NCBI RefSeq assembly: GCF_000308515.1
Contig: NZ_BAFV01000029.1
Location: forward strand, 1-64,000
Direction: 5' to 3'
Length of the DNA: 64,000 nucleotides
From: Nocardia carnea NBRC 14403
GTDB lineage: Bacteria; Actinomycetota; Actinomycetes; Mycobacteriales; Mycobacteriaceae
Part shown: piece after piece, positions 42,289 through 52,044 of the stretch
How positions within the stretch are numbered: position 1 is the first letter of the stretch
How the letters are laid out: each line of letters starts with the position of its first letter
Translations under genes and position numbers: made by a program
The notes under the pieces: model-generated
The model's input: only the letters and a program-made list of their open reading frames with translations
Database searches by the model: none
What the model was told of the DNA's origin: nothing

Positions 42289-43715
42289 CCGGCGCACTCG
42301 AACCGGGCACGGTATTCGCCGGTTACCGCATCGAACGGCTTCTGGGAACGGGCGGGATGGGCCAGGTCTATCTGGCCCGCGACCGTGACCTGCCGCGTCC
42401 GGTCGCCCTGAAATTGCTGAACCCGATGGCCGGGGACGAGCGGGAGGTCCGGGCCCGGTTCCTGCGCGAGGCCGATACCGTGGCGCGGTTCGCCCACCCG
42501 AATATCGTCGCCGTATATGCCCGCGGGGAAGAACAGAATCGCCTCTGGATGGCGATGCAGTACATCGAGGGCACCGATGTCGCGGCGGTCCTGCATGACG
42601 GTCCCGTCCGCCCCGACCACGCGGTACGGATCACCGAGGAAACCGCGCGCGCCCTCGACCACGCGCATACCGCCGGGGTCCTGCACCGCGATGTGAAACC
42701 CGCGAACATCCTGCTGGCCTGGGGCGAGCACCAGCGGGTGTACCTCTCCGATTTCGGTATCGCCAAGGCACTCGACCGTTCCGACGGGCTCACCCGCACC
42801 GGCGAGCTGTACGCGAGTTTCCACTACGCCGCGCCCGAATACTTCGAGATGCGCCCCGATATCGACCGCCGCGCCGATGTGTACTCGCTGGGCTGCACGC
42901 TGTACTACCTGCTGACCGGCCGGTTACCGTATCCGGCCACCACCACCGGCGCGTTGATCAACGCCCACCTCAATGCCCCGGTACCGCGGCCGTCGGAGGC
43001 CGATCCGCGGGTGCCCCGCAGTTTCGACGGGGTGATCGCCAAGGCCATGGCGAAGAACCCCTACGAGCGTTTCCCGAGCTGCGGTGAACTGGCTCTGGCC
43101 GCTCGCCGGGCGCTCACCGAACCCGCGGTCACCATGCCGGCCACCTTGCCCGTGCCGCCGGTCGCACCGTCCGCGCCGCCTCCACCGGGCCGGTCGCCGC
43201 GCGGCCGCCGGCGGGTACTGACAGCGCTCGCCGCTGCCCTCGCCCTGGCGGTATTCGGCACGGCCGCCTGGCTCACCGGGATATCGCGCACCGGCACCGC
43301 CGGCTCCGATGGTCCACCGGCACCGCCCGCGAATGCGACAGCCGCCGCCGAACAGGCCGCCTGCGCGTACACGACATTGGTCGGCACATACGACTACGCG
43401 GACCCGGCGGGCTGGGAACAGCAAGTGCAGGCCGGTGCCACCGGACAATGGAAGAGCCAGGCTGAAACCGTCCTGCCGATGGCCCGGGTCCTCATCTCCG
43501 CCGACCCCGAGCGGTCCCGGGTCCAGGAGGCCACCTGCACGGCGACGATGAGCGCCGGCGACACCCGTGCCGAGGTCGAAGTGCAGCTCACCACCCTCAA
43601 CGCCGAACCCGGTGCCGCCGAGACATCACGGGAACTCTCGGTGTCCACCGTGATGGAACTCGTCGACGGCCGGTGGCTGTGCAGCGTGTTCGATGCGCCT
43701 TTCATGCCGGGATAA
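42285..43715 (+). CDS. Membrane Ser/Thr protein kinase with extracellular domain
   Basis: The kinase domain (residues 13-280) has GTGGMGQVYLA, the lysine in VALKLL, catalytic HRDVKPANIL, DFG in YLSDFGIAK and APEYFEM. A Pro-rich linker and one membrane helix (VLTALAAALALAVFGTAAW, near residue 320) precede about 135 outer residues. That outer part (YTTLVGTYDYADPAGW, TGQWKSQAE) resembles Mce-associated and SnoaL-like folds, not PASTA. GTG 42285 overlaps the thioredoxin stop. The activation loop contains likely target threonines (DGLTRTGELY). Confidence 0.92.
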   Translation: MTGALEPGTVFAGYRIERLLGTGGMGQVYLARDRDLPRPVALKLLNPMAGDEREVRARFLREADTVARFAHPNIVAVYARGEEQNRLWMAMQYIEGTDVAAVLHDGPVRPDHAVRITEETARALDHAHTAGVLHRDVKPANILLAWGEHQRVYLSDFGIAKALDRSDGLTRTGELYASFHYAAPEYFEMRPDIDRRADVYSLGCTLYYLLTGRLPYPATTTGALINAHLNAPVPRPSEADPRVPRSFDGVIAKAMAKNPYERFPSCGELALAARRALTEPAVTMPATLPVPPVAPSAPPPPGRSPRGRRRVLTALAAALALAVFGTAAWLTGISRTGTAGSDGPPAPPANATAAAEQAACAYTTLVGTYDYADPAGWEQQVQAGATGQWKSQAETVLPMARVLISADPERSRVQEATCTATMSAGDTRAEVEVQLTTLNAEPGAAETSRELSVSTVMELVDGRWLCSVFDAPFMPG

Positions 43716-43813
43716 TGTGCTGTGAGGGTTTGCACACCGCCGGAACGGGGCATCGTCGATAGCGTCCGGTTCGCTACGCATAAGCTGGCCGGGCTGCACG
43801 ATGGAGGTAAGTC

Positions 43814-44635
43814 TTGACGGTCGAGGTACTGGCCGACCCGGAACCGGGCGGGTCGTGGCAGGGCGGGCAACAGCCGGTCCGGCCGGCTCCACCGGTATCG
43901 ATGATCGAGCGGATGACATCGATCCTGGACGCGTTCGCGCCCGCCACACCGGTGCTCACCCTGCAGGACCTGGTGGAGCGCACCGGTCTGCCCCGGTCCA
44001 CGGTGCACCGCATCCTGGACCAGATGATCCGGTTGCGCTGGCTCGCGCATTCGCCCGGCGGCTACCGCCTGGGCCTGCGCACCCTGGAACTGGGCGGGCT
44101 GGCCGCCGGGCACAACGAACTGCGCGCAGTGATCGGCCCGCTACTGCACGAACTGTGCCAGCGGACCGCCTCGGTGGGACATCTCGGTGTCCTGGACGGT
44201 CGCGACGTGGTGTACCTGGACAAAACCGGTGGCCGCAACAGCGCCACGGTCCCCACCCGGGTCGGCGGCCGGCTGCCGGCACACAGCACCGCGCTCGGTA
44301 AAGCGCTGCTGGCCGGCCTGGATCCCGGTGTCGTGGAAACATCGCTGCGCGAACAGCTTCCCCGGCTCACTGCCCGCACGATCGGTGACCGGCTGGAACT
44401 GCACCGGGAACTGGCCCGGATCCGCAGCCGCCAGGGGGTCGCGGTGGACAACGAGGAAGCGGTCACCGGAATCGGCTGCGTGGCAGTACCCGTCCGGCGT
44501 CGCGGCGTCGCGGTGGCCGCGCTGTCACTGGCCACCCGGATAGGCGCAGGCCGACCCGTCGTCGACACCGGCCGCCAGGCGCGGCAACTGGGTGCGCTGG
44601 CGGCCGAAGCGGGCCGGCTGCTCTCCCGCGAATGA
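43814..44635 (+). CDS. IclR-family regulator
   Basis: The 273-residue regulator has a winged helix (LTLQDLVERTGLPRSTVHRI) and an IclR ligand domain (GRLPAHSTALGKALLAGL, then VAVPVRRRGVAVAALSL). TTG 43814 is the start, with GGAGG 6 bp upstream. The nearest metabolic gene is the divergent-facing 3-ketosteroid-dehydrogenase-like gene at 44829, which converges on it. Targets are unknown. Confidence 0.88.
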   Translation: MTVEVLADPEPGGSWQGGQQPVRPAPPVSMIERMTSILDAFAPATPVLTLQDLVERTGLPRSTVHRILDQMIRLRWLAHSPGGYRLGLRTLELGGLAAGHNELRAVIGPLLHELCQRTASVGHLGVLDGRDVVYLDKTGGRNSATVPTRVGGRLPAHSTALGKALLAGLDPGVVETSLREQLPRLTARTIGDRLELHRELARIRSRQGVAVDNEEAVTGIGCVAVPVRRRGVAVAALSLATRIGAGRPVVDTGRQARQLGALAAEAGRLLSRE

Positions 44636-44820
44636 GGCCCGGTAACCACGAGCCCGGCGCGGTCCGGGCGCTCCTCGACGTGGCCGTTCGGCGCGGATGG
44701 CCGGCCGAAGTACGCTCAGCCGGTCCGCTCGACGGCTGGGAGCTCTTCGATGAGGCCTACGCGGAATTGACGGCAGCTCGACGATATGACGAGGCCCCGG
44801 GCCGTAATCGTCCGAGGTGA
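44632..44820 (+). CDS. Possible small protein coupled to the IclR gene
   Basis: A 62-residue open frame begins in the ATGA overlap with the IclR stop and ends 8 bp before the stop of the convergent flavoprotein. The sequence (ALLDVAVRRGWPAEVRSAG, then LFDEAYAEL) is not low-complexity. I do not recognise it, and it may be a chance frame. Confidence 0.3.
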   Translation: MRPGNHEPGAVRALLDVAVRRGWPAEVRSAGPLDGWELFDEAYAELTAARRYDEAPGRNRPR

Positions 44821-44828
44821 CAGCCTGG

Positions 44829-46526
44829 TCAGGATTTTGTCAGGGACCGCGCGAGCGCACGGCCCGCGGCGCGGCCGGAGAAGATGCATCCGCCCAGGAA
44901 CGTCCCTTCCAGCGCGTTATAGCCGTGCAGGCCACCGCCGCCGAATCCGGCGACCTCACCCGCGGCGTACAGCCCGGGGAAGGGCGTGCCGTCGGAGCGC
45001 ATCACCCGGGAGTCCAGATCGGTTTGCAGGCCGCCGAGGGTTTTGCGGGTGAGAACATTGAGCCGGACCGCGATGAGTGGGCCCGCCGCCGGGTCGAGGA
45101 TCCGGTGCGGTTTCGCGACGCGAGCGGTCTTGTCGCCGAAGTAGCTGCGCGCGTTGTGGATCGCGCTCACCTGGGCGTCCTTGGTGAACTTGTTGGTGAT
45201 CTCCCGGTCGCGTGCGACGATCTGGCGTTCCATATCCGCACAGTCGAGCTGCGGGCCGCGGGCGATTGCGTTCATACCGTCCACCAGTTCGCGGAGGGTA
45301 TCGGCGACCACGAAATCGGCGCCGTGTTCCTTGAATGCCTCGACGGGAGCCGGGGCGCCCTTGGTGAACCTGCTGCGTACGGTGGTGAGCCGGTCTTTGC
45401 TGGTGATATCGGGGTTCTGCTCCGATCCCGAGAGCGCGAACTCCTTCTCGATGATCGCCTGGGTCAGCACGAACCACGAATAGTCGTGACCGGTCGACAG
45501 AATGGCCTTCATCGTGGTGTTGGTATCGAAACCGGGGAAACACGGTGCCGGCAGCCGTTTACCGTTCGCGTCGAACCACAGCGACGACGGACCGGGAATG
45601 ATCCGGATCGCATGGTCGGGCCAGATCGGATCCCAGTTGTTGATGCCCTCGGTGTAATGCCACATGCGGTCCCGGTTCACCAGGGCGGCGCCGGCGGATT
45701 CGGCGATACCGAGCATCCGGCCGTCCACATGTGCGGGCACCCCGGAGATCATGGTGCGGGGCGCGGGGCCCAGCCGGTCGGCCGGCCAGTTGCGCCGGAT
45801 GAGGTCGTGATTGTGACCGATACCGCCGGTGGTGACGACGACCGCGCCGGCCCGGAATTCGAAATCGTCCACCACCGTGCGCGAGGTGGCGACGCCACGG
45901 GGCAGCTCCGTGGGTTCCAGCACACTGCCGCGGATTCCGGTGACCGCACCGTCGTCGACCAGCAGGTCGTCGACTCGGTGCCGGAACGCGAACCGCACCA
46001 AACCGTTGCGTTCCGCTTCCAGGACGGGGTTCAGGAAGACTTCGAGCACCCCGGGGCCCGTGCCCCAGGAGATATGGAATCGCGGCACCGAATTGCCGTG
46101 GCCGTCGGCGAGGGCTCCACCGCGTTCGGCCCAGCCCACCAGCGGCGTGACCCGCAGCCCGAGGTCGTAGAGGTAGTCGCGTTTCTCGGTGGCCGCGAAC
46201 TGCACGTAGGCCTGCGCCCACTGCCGGGCCCAGTGGTCCTCGTCGTCCCGGTCGAACCCGGCCGAACCCAGCCAGTCCTGCAGCGCGAGTTCGTAGGAGT
46301 CGTGGATTCCGAGCCGTCGCTGTTCGGGGCTGTCGACGAAGAACAGCCCGCCGAGCGACCAGAAGGCCTGCCCGCCCAGGTTGTTGCGGTTCTCCTGGTC
46401 GACGACGAGCACACGATGCCCGGCCCGGGTCAGTTCGTAGGTGGCGACGAGCCCGGCCAGTCCGGCGCCGACGACGATCACCGGATATTCGCCGGATACC
46501 CGGTCACCGGGGGAGGTTTCGGACAC
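44829..46526 (-). CDS. FAD-binding dehydrogenase, 3-ketosteroid dehydrogenase / fumarate reductase type
   Basis: The 565-residue flavoprotein has VIVVGAGLAGLVATYELTRA at the N-terminus and the C-terminal FAD clamp GLYAAGEVAGFGGGGLHGYN followed by EGTFLGGCIFSGRAAG. It belongs with Rv0785-like dehydrogenases and KstD. A steroid or related lipid substrate is plausible but not shown. It stands 69 bp upstream of the heme oxygenase stop on the same strand. Confidence 0.87.
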   Translation of the reverse strand: MSETSPGDRVSGEYPVIVVGAGLAGLVATYELTRAGHRVLVVDQENRNNLGGQAFWSLGGLFFVDSPEQRRLGIHDSYELALQDWLGSAGFDRDDEDHWARQWAQAYVQFAATEKRDYLYDLGLRVTPLVGWAERGGALADGHGNSVPRFHISWGTGPGVLEVFLNPVLEAERNGLVRFAFRHRVDDLLVDDGAVTGIRGSVLEPTELPRGVATSRTVVDDFEFRAGAVVVTTGGIGHNHDLIRRNWPADRLGPAPRTMISGVPAHVDGRMLGIAESAGAALVNRDRMWHYTEGINNWDPIWPDHAIRIIPGPSSLWFDANGKRLPAPCFPGFDTNTTMKAILSTGHDYSWFVLTQAIIEKEFALSGSEQNPDITSKDRLTTVRSRFTKGAPAPVEAFKEHGADFVVADTLRELVDGMNAIARGPQLDCADMERQIVARDREITNKFTKDAQVSAIHNARSYFGDKTARVAKPHRILDPAAGPLIAVRLNVLTRKTLGGLQTDLDSRVMRSDGTPFPGLYAAGEVAGFGGGGLHGYNALEGTFLGGCIFSGRAAGRALARSLTKS

Positions 46527-46595
46527 GGTTCACCCTTCGCTCACGGTAGTTACCGGCGGGAAACTTATCAGACCCGCGGGATGGCCGACCGGGGT

Positions 46596-47279
46596 TCAGC
46601 CGGGACGCCGGGCCGCGAATTCGCCCGCCAGTTCGGTGAACACCGCCCGATTCAAGACGAAGGCCTGTTTCCCCTCGTCCAGAATGCGGCGCTGTTCGAG
46701 CTCGTCGGCGCCGATACGGTCGAGCAGGGCGCGGTATTCCCGTTTGAACGCCGCCGGATTACCGATGCCGTCGAAAACGTAGAAGCGCACGCCATCCCCG
46801 CGATGCGGCAGATCCCAGAGCTTTTCGGCATGCCCGCGGATCACCTGCCCGCCGGACAGATCGCCCAGATACCGCGTGTAGTGGTGCGCGATATAGCCAC
46901 CCGGCCAGGTGCGGGCGCATTCCTCGATCCGCGCGGCGTAGGCGGCGGTCGCGGGGAGCGGGTCCAGCTGTTCGCGCCAGCCGGGCCCGGCCAGATGCGC
47001 CAGATCGCGTTCCAGCTCCGCCGTACGCGCGAGTTCCGGTTTGATGAACGGGCCCGCCACCGGGTCGTCGGCGAGGGCGGCGGTGTGCTCCTCCAGCGCC
47101 CGGTAGATGAACCAGAGCTGCGCGGTGTAGCGGCGGTAGGACTCGATGCCGAGTACTCCGGCGAGCATCTCGGTGATGAAGGTGGAATTCTCCGCTTCCT
47201 CGTGTTCGCGCGCGGTGGCCTCCCGGATGCGCGTGGAAAAGGGGGCGGCCGGGTCGGCGGTCTCGGTGGTCTCCGGCAT
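46596..47279 (-). CDS. hmuO: Heme oxygenase
   Basis: The 227-residue enzyme splits heme to biliverdin, iron and CO. The proximal histidine is in TAREHEEAENSTF near residue 25, and the distal helix has YLGDLSGGQVIRG. ATG 47279 has GGAAGG upstream; the longer frame beyond it is not needed. I see no IdeR box in its promoter region, so iron or heme control is not evident from sequence. Confidence 0.92.
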   Translation of the reverse strand: MPETTETADPAAPFSTRIREATAREHEEAENSTFITEMLAGVLGIESYRRYTAQLWFIYRALEEHTAALADDPVAGPFIKPELARTAELERDLAHLAGPGWREQLDPLPATAAYAARIEECARTWPGGYIAHHYTRYLGDLSGGQVIRGHAEKLWDLPHRGDGVRFYVFDGIGNPAAFKREYRALLDRIGADELEQRRILDEGKQAFVLNRAVFTELAGEFAARRPG

Positions 47280-47335
47280 ACAACGAACCCTTCCTGCGAA
47301 CACGGCGGCCGATCGCCGCACCATCACGCGGCCGG

Positions 47336-47364
47336 CGGCGGCGTGGCATATCACCACGCCGCCG
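47336..47364 (-). terminator. Hairpin after the ThrE-like gene
   Basis: CGGCGGCGTGG and CCACGCCGCCG form an 11-bp perfect stem with a 7-base loop. It lies 52 bp past the stop of the minus-strand exporter and 57 bp upstream of the heme oxygenase start. Confidence 0.65.
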
Positions 47365-47415
47365 ACAGCCGGCAACCCGACGATACCGGGCGCGCATCAC
47401 CTGTGGGGATGTCCG

Positions 47416-49527
47416 TCAGCCGGCGTCGGAACGCCGGGACGCCGGTAGCGGCTCGGTCGGCACCGGGCCGGATTCGCCGGCCCCCACGCCCACCGGCTCG
47501 GGGGCGGCGCCGACGCCGACCGGCTCGGGCGCGGTGAACGGTATCGCCGCGGTGGGCAGCATATCCTCGGCCATGCCCAGTGCGGCGGTGGGCAGCGACA
47601 GCAGATCCGCGGGTAGTACCGGCATCTCACGCATCTCCGGCGCCGCGGCCGTTCCCGCGGTATCGGCGGCCGAGGCCGGCGACTGCGCCGATACGGCCGA
47701 ACTCAACGGCGCCGGATCCAGATCGCGGGTCCAGACGTGGTGATCCACACCGGATACCGTGGACCGGCCGCGCCCGGACGGCACCGCCGGATACGGTGCG
47801 GTGGGCCGCGGAGCCCGTGGTGTGGTGGGCCGCGGGGTCTGCGCGGCGACCGGGATGGGTGCCCGCGGCAGTTGTCCCGCGACCGGGAATCCCACCGGCA
47901 TATCCGGTGAAGCCATCACCGCGGCGGGCGCGGCGCCCAGCACCGGGCCGTGCGTGCGACCCAACGGCGCGGCCCGCCGCTTGCCGAGGTTCACCGAGTA
48001 CAGGCGTTTGGCCAGGTTCACCGAAGGCAACCGCTTGCGCGTGACCACCGGGCGCCGCAGGGCGCCGAACTTGCGCAGGATCGGCGGGCGGCGCACGGTC
48101 CGGTCGAACCATTCACCGAGCGTTACCCCGCCGGCCAGCGCGCAGCCGACACCGAACGCGGCCAGTAGTTGGTCCGCGCCGCGGGTGATCTCGTCGTTGA
48201 GCATGCCGTACAGGCCGCGGTAGATGCTGAGGCCCGGCAGCAACGGGGTGATCCCGGCCAGCGCTACGACCAGCGGCGGCGTCAGTGCCCGCCGGGCGAG
48301 CAGACCACCGACCATACCGATCACCACGGCCGCCGCACCTGCGGCGAACACCGGACCGAATCCGGCCGCCATCACCAGCAGGTAGCAGATGGTGCCCATG
48401 GCCCCGCCCCCGGCGGCCGCGGCCAGTGCCCGTTTCTCCGCGTAGCAGGCGAGGCAGAACGCCAGTGCCGCGGTGGCTCCGGCCAGGACCTGTACCGGCA
48501 GATTGGTCAGCGCATGGCTCGGGCCGATGTCCAGGGGCACCGTCGCGTCGAACGCCTCGCCGACCCGCAGAGTGAGCGCGATACCGGCGATGATTCCACC
48601 CGTCATCATCAGCAGTTCGAGCATCCGTGCGCCCGCGGTGATCGGCGCCCCGGTGATCGCGTCCTGCACCGAACCCACCAGGCTCAGCCCACTGAGCAGC
48701 ACAGTGATCCCGGCCGCGATGATCAGCGTCGGACTCACCGAGATACCCAGCGGTTCGGCGACGGCGGCGAGCGCCACCGCCGGTGTGGCCGCAATGGCAC
48801 CGCCCACCAGATGCTGGAAGAAGAACGGCAGCCCGTACCGATTGAGTGCGCGGTTGGTCCGGTCGATCAAGGCGGTGGTGATGAAGCTCAGTGCGACGAC
48901 GAGAACGCCGCCGCCGAGCAGCAGTGAGATCGCCGCGGCCATCAGTGACCAGCCGAAGGTTGCCGTCCACCGCTTGTAGGGATGCGGTGCCGAGGTGATG
49001 GCGTCCAGGGCCGCACGTGCCTCGTGCGGCGGCACGATCTCGCGACGGATCCGGCGGGTGAGCCGGTCCACTGCCGCGAGCCGGGTGAAGTCCAGCGAGC
49101 GGTACTGCACCACCCGCATGGAGCTGGCCGGCGGCAGCCGCCGGCCGCGATGCACCGAGATACGGATGGCGTTGTAGGTGACCTCGACATCGCACTCCGA
49201 CAGGCCGTAGGTGGCGACGATGAAGCGCACCGTGGTCTCGGTATCGGTGACGGCGGAGCCGGAGGCCAGCACCACTTCGCCCATCCGGATGGCCAGATCC
49301 ATCACCTCGGCCACTGTGGCTTCGTCGGTGAGGTCGATCGGCTGCAGCGGGGCGGGTGCGGAGACGATCGTATCGGCGGTGGCGGGGCGGTCGGCGACCA
49401 GTTTCTTGATGGCACCGGTGATCACAGGCAAACGCAGGGGAGTGCGCCGATGTTCGGCGTAACCCGACGGGTCCGGAGAGATCTGTGGTGGGGAGGTCGC
49501 TCCTTCCAGGAATCCTTGCGCAGCCAT
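47416..49527 (-). CDS. thrE: ThrE-type threonine/serine exporter with long disordered tail
   Basis: Residues 65-500 hold the ThrE core: a cytoplasmic N-domain (MGEVVLASGSAVTDTETTV, DVEVTYNAI) then about ten membrane helices, including the GITPLLPGLSIYRGLY motif. The last 190 residues are Pro/Ala-rich and likely disordered. They include a repeated SVNLxKR stretch and a duplicated EPVGVGA. ThrE exports threonine and serine in corynebacteria. At 703 residues it is longer than the roughly 490 of the corynebacterial protein, mainly because of the tail. Confidence 0.87.
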   Translation of the reverse strand: MAAQGFLEGATSPPQISPDPSGYAEHRRTPLRLPVITGAIKKLVADRPATADTIVSAPAPLQPIDLTDEATVAEVMDLAIRMGEVVLASGSAVTDTETTVRFIVATYGLSECDVEVTYNAIRISVHRGRRLPPASSMRVVQYRSLDFTRLAAVDRLTRRIRREIVPPHEARAALDAITSAPHPYKRWTATFGWSLMAAAISLLLGGGVLVVALSFITTALIDRTNRALNRYGLPFFFQHLVGGAIAATPAVALAAVAEPLGISVSPTLIIAAGITVLLSGLSLVGSVQDAITGAPITAGARMLELLMMTGGIIAGIALTLRVGEAFDATVPLDIGPSHALTNLPVQVLAGATAALAFCLACYAEKRALAAAAGGGAMGTICYLLVMAAGFGPVFAAGAAAVVIGMVGGLLARRALTPPLVVALAGITPLLPGLSIYRGLYGMLNDEITRGADQLLAAFGVGCALAGGVTLGEWFDRTVRRPPILRKFGALRRPVVTRKRLPSVNLAKRLYSVNLGKRRAAPLGRTHGPVLGAAPAAVMASPDMPVGFPVAGQLPRAPIPVAAQTPRPTTPRAPRPTAPYPAVPSGRGRSTVSGVDHHVWTRDLDPAPLSSAVSAQSPASAADTAGTAAAPEMREMPVLPADLLSLPTAALGMAEDMLPTAAIPFTAPEPVGVGAAPEPVGVGAGESGPVPTEPLPASRRSDAG

Positions 49528-49876
49528 AGCCGCGAAGGTAGTGGCCGAAGGGGGCTCTTATCCACCGGAAAATAGGTCGGATGAATGTGATCTTCGTTAC
49601 GTGTCGGTTTATTCCAGGTTTCAAATGGAAATAGAGACGCGTTTGCCCAGATAGGCGAGGTTTCACCTATGCCGTCGGCCGGCGCCGGACCTGCGTTACG
49701 CACCCCACGCCGATACGTTCCGCGCATCACACCGGCCGCGGTGCGCACTCCGGCCGGCCCGGCCCTGCGTTCCGGGCATACCCGCTCATCGCGCAACCAT
49801 GTACGCCCGCCGACACCGCGACCCTGTGCGGTTTGTCGCCGGGCTCCGCCCCACCACGGCCGTTAGGGTCGAAGGC
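49528..49876. other. Divergent intergenic region without a gene
   Basis: About 350 bp between the ThrE and acyl-CoA oxidase starts. It has an AT-richer centre (49560-49640) where both promoters probably lie. A small imperfect hairpin with ATAGG/CCTAT ends is at 49652-49671. I see no coding frame I would support. Confidence 0.5.
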
Positions 49877-51808
49877 ATGAGCACCGGCAGCACTGCGACA
49901 GCACAACAGTTACGGCAGGCACTGGACGGGCCGTGGAGCGAAGTCCGGGAAGAAGCCCGCACCCAGCTCGCGGACGGGCGATTCGCCGGTGACCCCGGTC
50001 TGGACGTCCCCGCAGCCCGCGCCCGGGTACTGGACCAGATGCGCGAGATAGCGAAACTCGGCCTCGCCGATCGCGGGTTCCGGCGCGAGCACGGCGGCAC
50101 AAGTGAACCCGGCGCCGCCGTGGTCGGATTGGAGATGCTCGCCTACGCCGACCTCTCACTCTGGGTGAAATCGGGTGTGCAGTGGGGTCTGTTCGGCGGT
50201 GCCGTGGAGAATCTGGGCACCGAACGGCATACCGAATACATCCGGCGCCTGATCACGCTGGACCTGCTCGGTTGTTTCGCGATGACCGAATCCGGGCATG
50301 GCAGCGATGTCGCGAATCTGGAAACCACCGCCACCTACGATCCGGCCACCGAAGAGTTCGTGATCCACACCCCCACCCCCTCGGCGCGCAAGGACTATAT
50401 CGGCGGTGCCGCCGAACACGCCCGGATGGCAGCGGTGTTCGCGCAGCTGCGGACACCGGCGGGTGAACACGGGGTGCACTGCCTGCTGGTCCCGATCCGG
50501 GACGAACAGGGCAACGATCTGCCCGGTGTCACCACCTCCGACTGCGGCCGCAAAGGCGGCCTTCCGGGGGTGGACAACGGCCGGATCGTTTTCGACCAGG
50601 TGCGGATACCGCGGGAGAATCTGCTCAACCGCTACGGCGAGGTTGCCCCGGACGGCACCTACAGCTCCGATATCGACAACCCCAGCCGCCGTTTCTTCAC
50701 CACTCTCGGCACCTTGGTGCGCGGCCGGGTGAGTGTCGGTGGCGCCGCGGCCGCCGGTGCCCGGGTCGCCTTGAGTATCGCGCTGCGCTACGCACTGAAA
50801 CGCCGCCAGTTCGGCAACCCCGACGACGGCGGCGAAACCCTGCTGCTGGACTACCGGATGCATCAGCGCCGGCTGCTACCGCTGCTGGCCCGCTCCTACG
50901 CGCTGGCCTTCGCGCAGAACGATCTGGTCCGCCGGATGCATCTGGTGCAGACCGGCCAGGATATCGACCCGCATTCGCAGCGCGCCCTCGAGAAACGGGC
51001 CGCGGGGCTGAAGGTGGCGCAGACCCGGCATGCGACCCGCGCCATCCAGGAATGCCGGGAGGCCTGCGGCGGTGCCGGCTATCTCACCGAGAACCGCCTG
51101 GTCACCCTGAAGGCCGATACCGATGTGTTCACCACCTTCGAGGGCGACAATGTGGTGCTCACCCAGCTGGTCGCCAAGGAAATTCTCACCGCCTACGCCG
51201 ACGAGGTGCGCGACCTGGATGCTCTCGGCTGGGTCCGTTTCGCCGCGACCATGGCCGGTGATGTGGTGCGCAAACGTTCCGGCGTACGCCAGCTGATCCA
51301 GACCCTGCGCGACCGTGGCGGCGAAACCGTCGACGAGGGCGATCTCGGTAAACGCGCCACTCAGTTGGCGCTGTTCGCCGACCGCGAGGACTATCTCACC
51401 CGCACCGCCGCCCACCGGCTACGCGCCCGGGCCGAGGAAACCGGGCCCTTCGAGGCATTCAACAACGCGCAGGACCATATCCTCGCCGCCGGATCCGCCC
51501 ATATCGACCGGCTGGTACTCGAGGCGTTCATCGAGGGGATCGCCGATATCGAGGACGAGCAGGCTCGTGCGCTCGCCGAAACCGTCTGCGATCTCTACGT
51601 GTACTCCGTGCTGGAGGAGAACTCGGCCTGGTTCATCATGCACCGTTTCATCTCGGTGGAACGGGCGAAGGCCGTCCGGCGCGGGATGAACGAACTGGTC
51701 GACCGCCTCCGCCCGGATGCCCTCACTCTGGTGGAAGCACTCGGTGTGCCGGAATCGATGCTGGACGCCGCCATGCTGGACGACGCCAGCGTCTACGAAC
51801 GGCAATAG
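49877..51808 (+). CDS. Acyl-CoA oxidase / long acyl-CoA dehydrogenase
   Basis: The 643-residue flavoprotein has the ACOX layout: CFAMTESGHGSDVANLETTA for FAD/substrate contact, CGGAGYLTENR, and the catalytic glutamate in TFEGDNVVL. A long C-terminal helical domain follows. It should oxidise acyl-CoA to enoyl-CoA, possibly with oxygen as acceptor, giving hydrogen peroxide. ATG 49877 (MSTGSTATAQQ) is the natural start; the open frame runs upstream to 49799. No other beta-oxidation gene adjoins. Confidence 0.88.
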   Translation: MSTGSTATAQQLRQALDGPWSEVREEARTQLADGRFAGDPGLDVPAARARVLDQMREIAKLGLADRGFRREHGGTSEPGAAVVGLEMLAYADLSLWVKSGVQWGLFGGAVENLGTERHTEYIRRLITLDLLGCFAMTESGHGSDVANLETTATYDPATEEFVIHTPTPSARKDYIGGAAEHARMAAVFAQLRTPAGEHGVHCLLVPIRDEQGNDLPGVTTSDCGRKGGLPGVDNGRIVFDQVRIPRENLLNRYGEVAPDGTYSSDIDNPSRRFFTTLGTLVRGRVSVGGAAAAGARVALSIALRYALKRRQFGNPDDGGETLLLDYRMHQRRLLPLLARSYALAFAQNDLVRRMHLVQTGQDIDPHSQRALEKRAAGLKVAQTRHATRAIQECREACGGAGYLTENRLVTLKADTDVFTTFEGDNVVLTQLVAKEILTAYADEVRDLDALGWVRFAATMAGDVVRKRSGVRQLIQTLRDRGGETVDEGDLGKRATQLALFADREDYLTRTAAHRLRARAEETGPFEAFNNAQDHILAAGSAHIDRLVLEAFIEGIADIEDEQARALAETVCDLYVYSVLEENSAWFIMHRFISVERAKAVRRGMNELVDRLRPDALTLVEALGVPESMLDAAMLDDASVYERQ

Positions 51809-51864
51809 CGGGGCGCCGGCCCTGCGGGCAGCCGGGCCCGTCTCCGATGTGTACGTCGACCATT

Positions 51865-51878
51865 GCACCGATCGGTGC
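51865..51878. repeat. 14-bp perfect palindrome GCACCGATCGGTGC
   Basis: It lies 57 bp after the acyl-CoA oxidase stop, in the gap before the convergent PAP2 gene. It may be a terminator stem or a protein site. Confidence 0.4.
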
Positions 51879-52044
51879 GTACGGTCTCGACCACTACGGG
51901 CGGGCCCGGATCCGGTCGCTCGAGACCGGATGTCCCGTGGGTCACGCTTGGCCGTGGTCCGGATGGATGTGTGTGGTCGCGGCTGTCGCGCTGGGCGCCG
52001 CGGGGCAGGGATGAGCCGGATGGTGCGGTGCCGTGGCGTAGGGG

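Noticed and set aside
44817..47537. Open frame of 906 codons on the plus strand
   Set aside because: It is antisense to the flavoprotein, heme oxygenase and ThrE genes, all of which have clear domains. Long antisense frames are common in GC-rich actinobacterial DNA.
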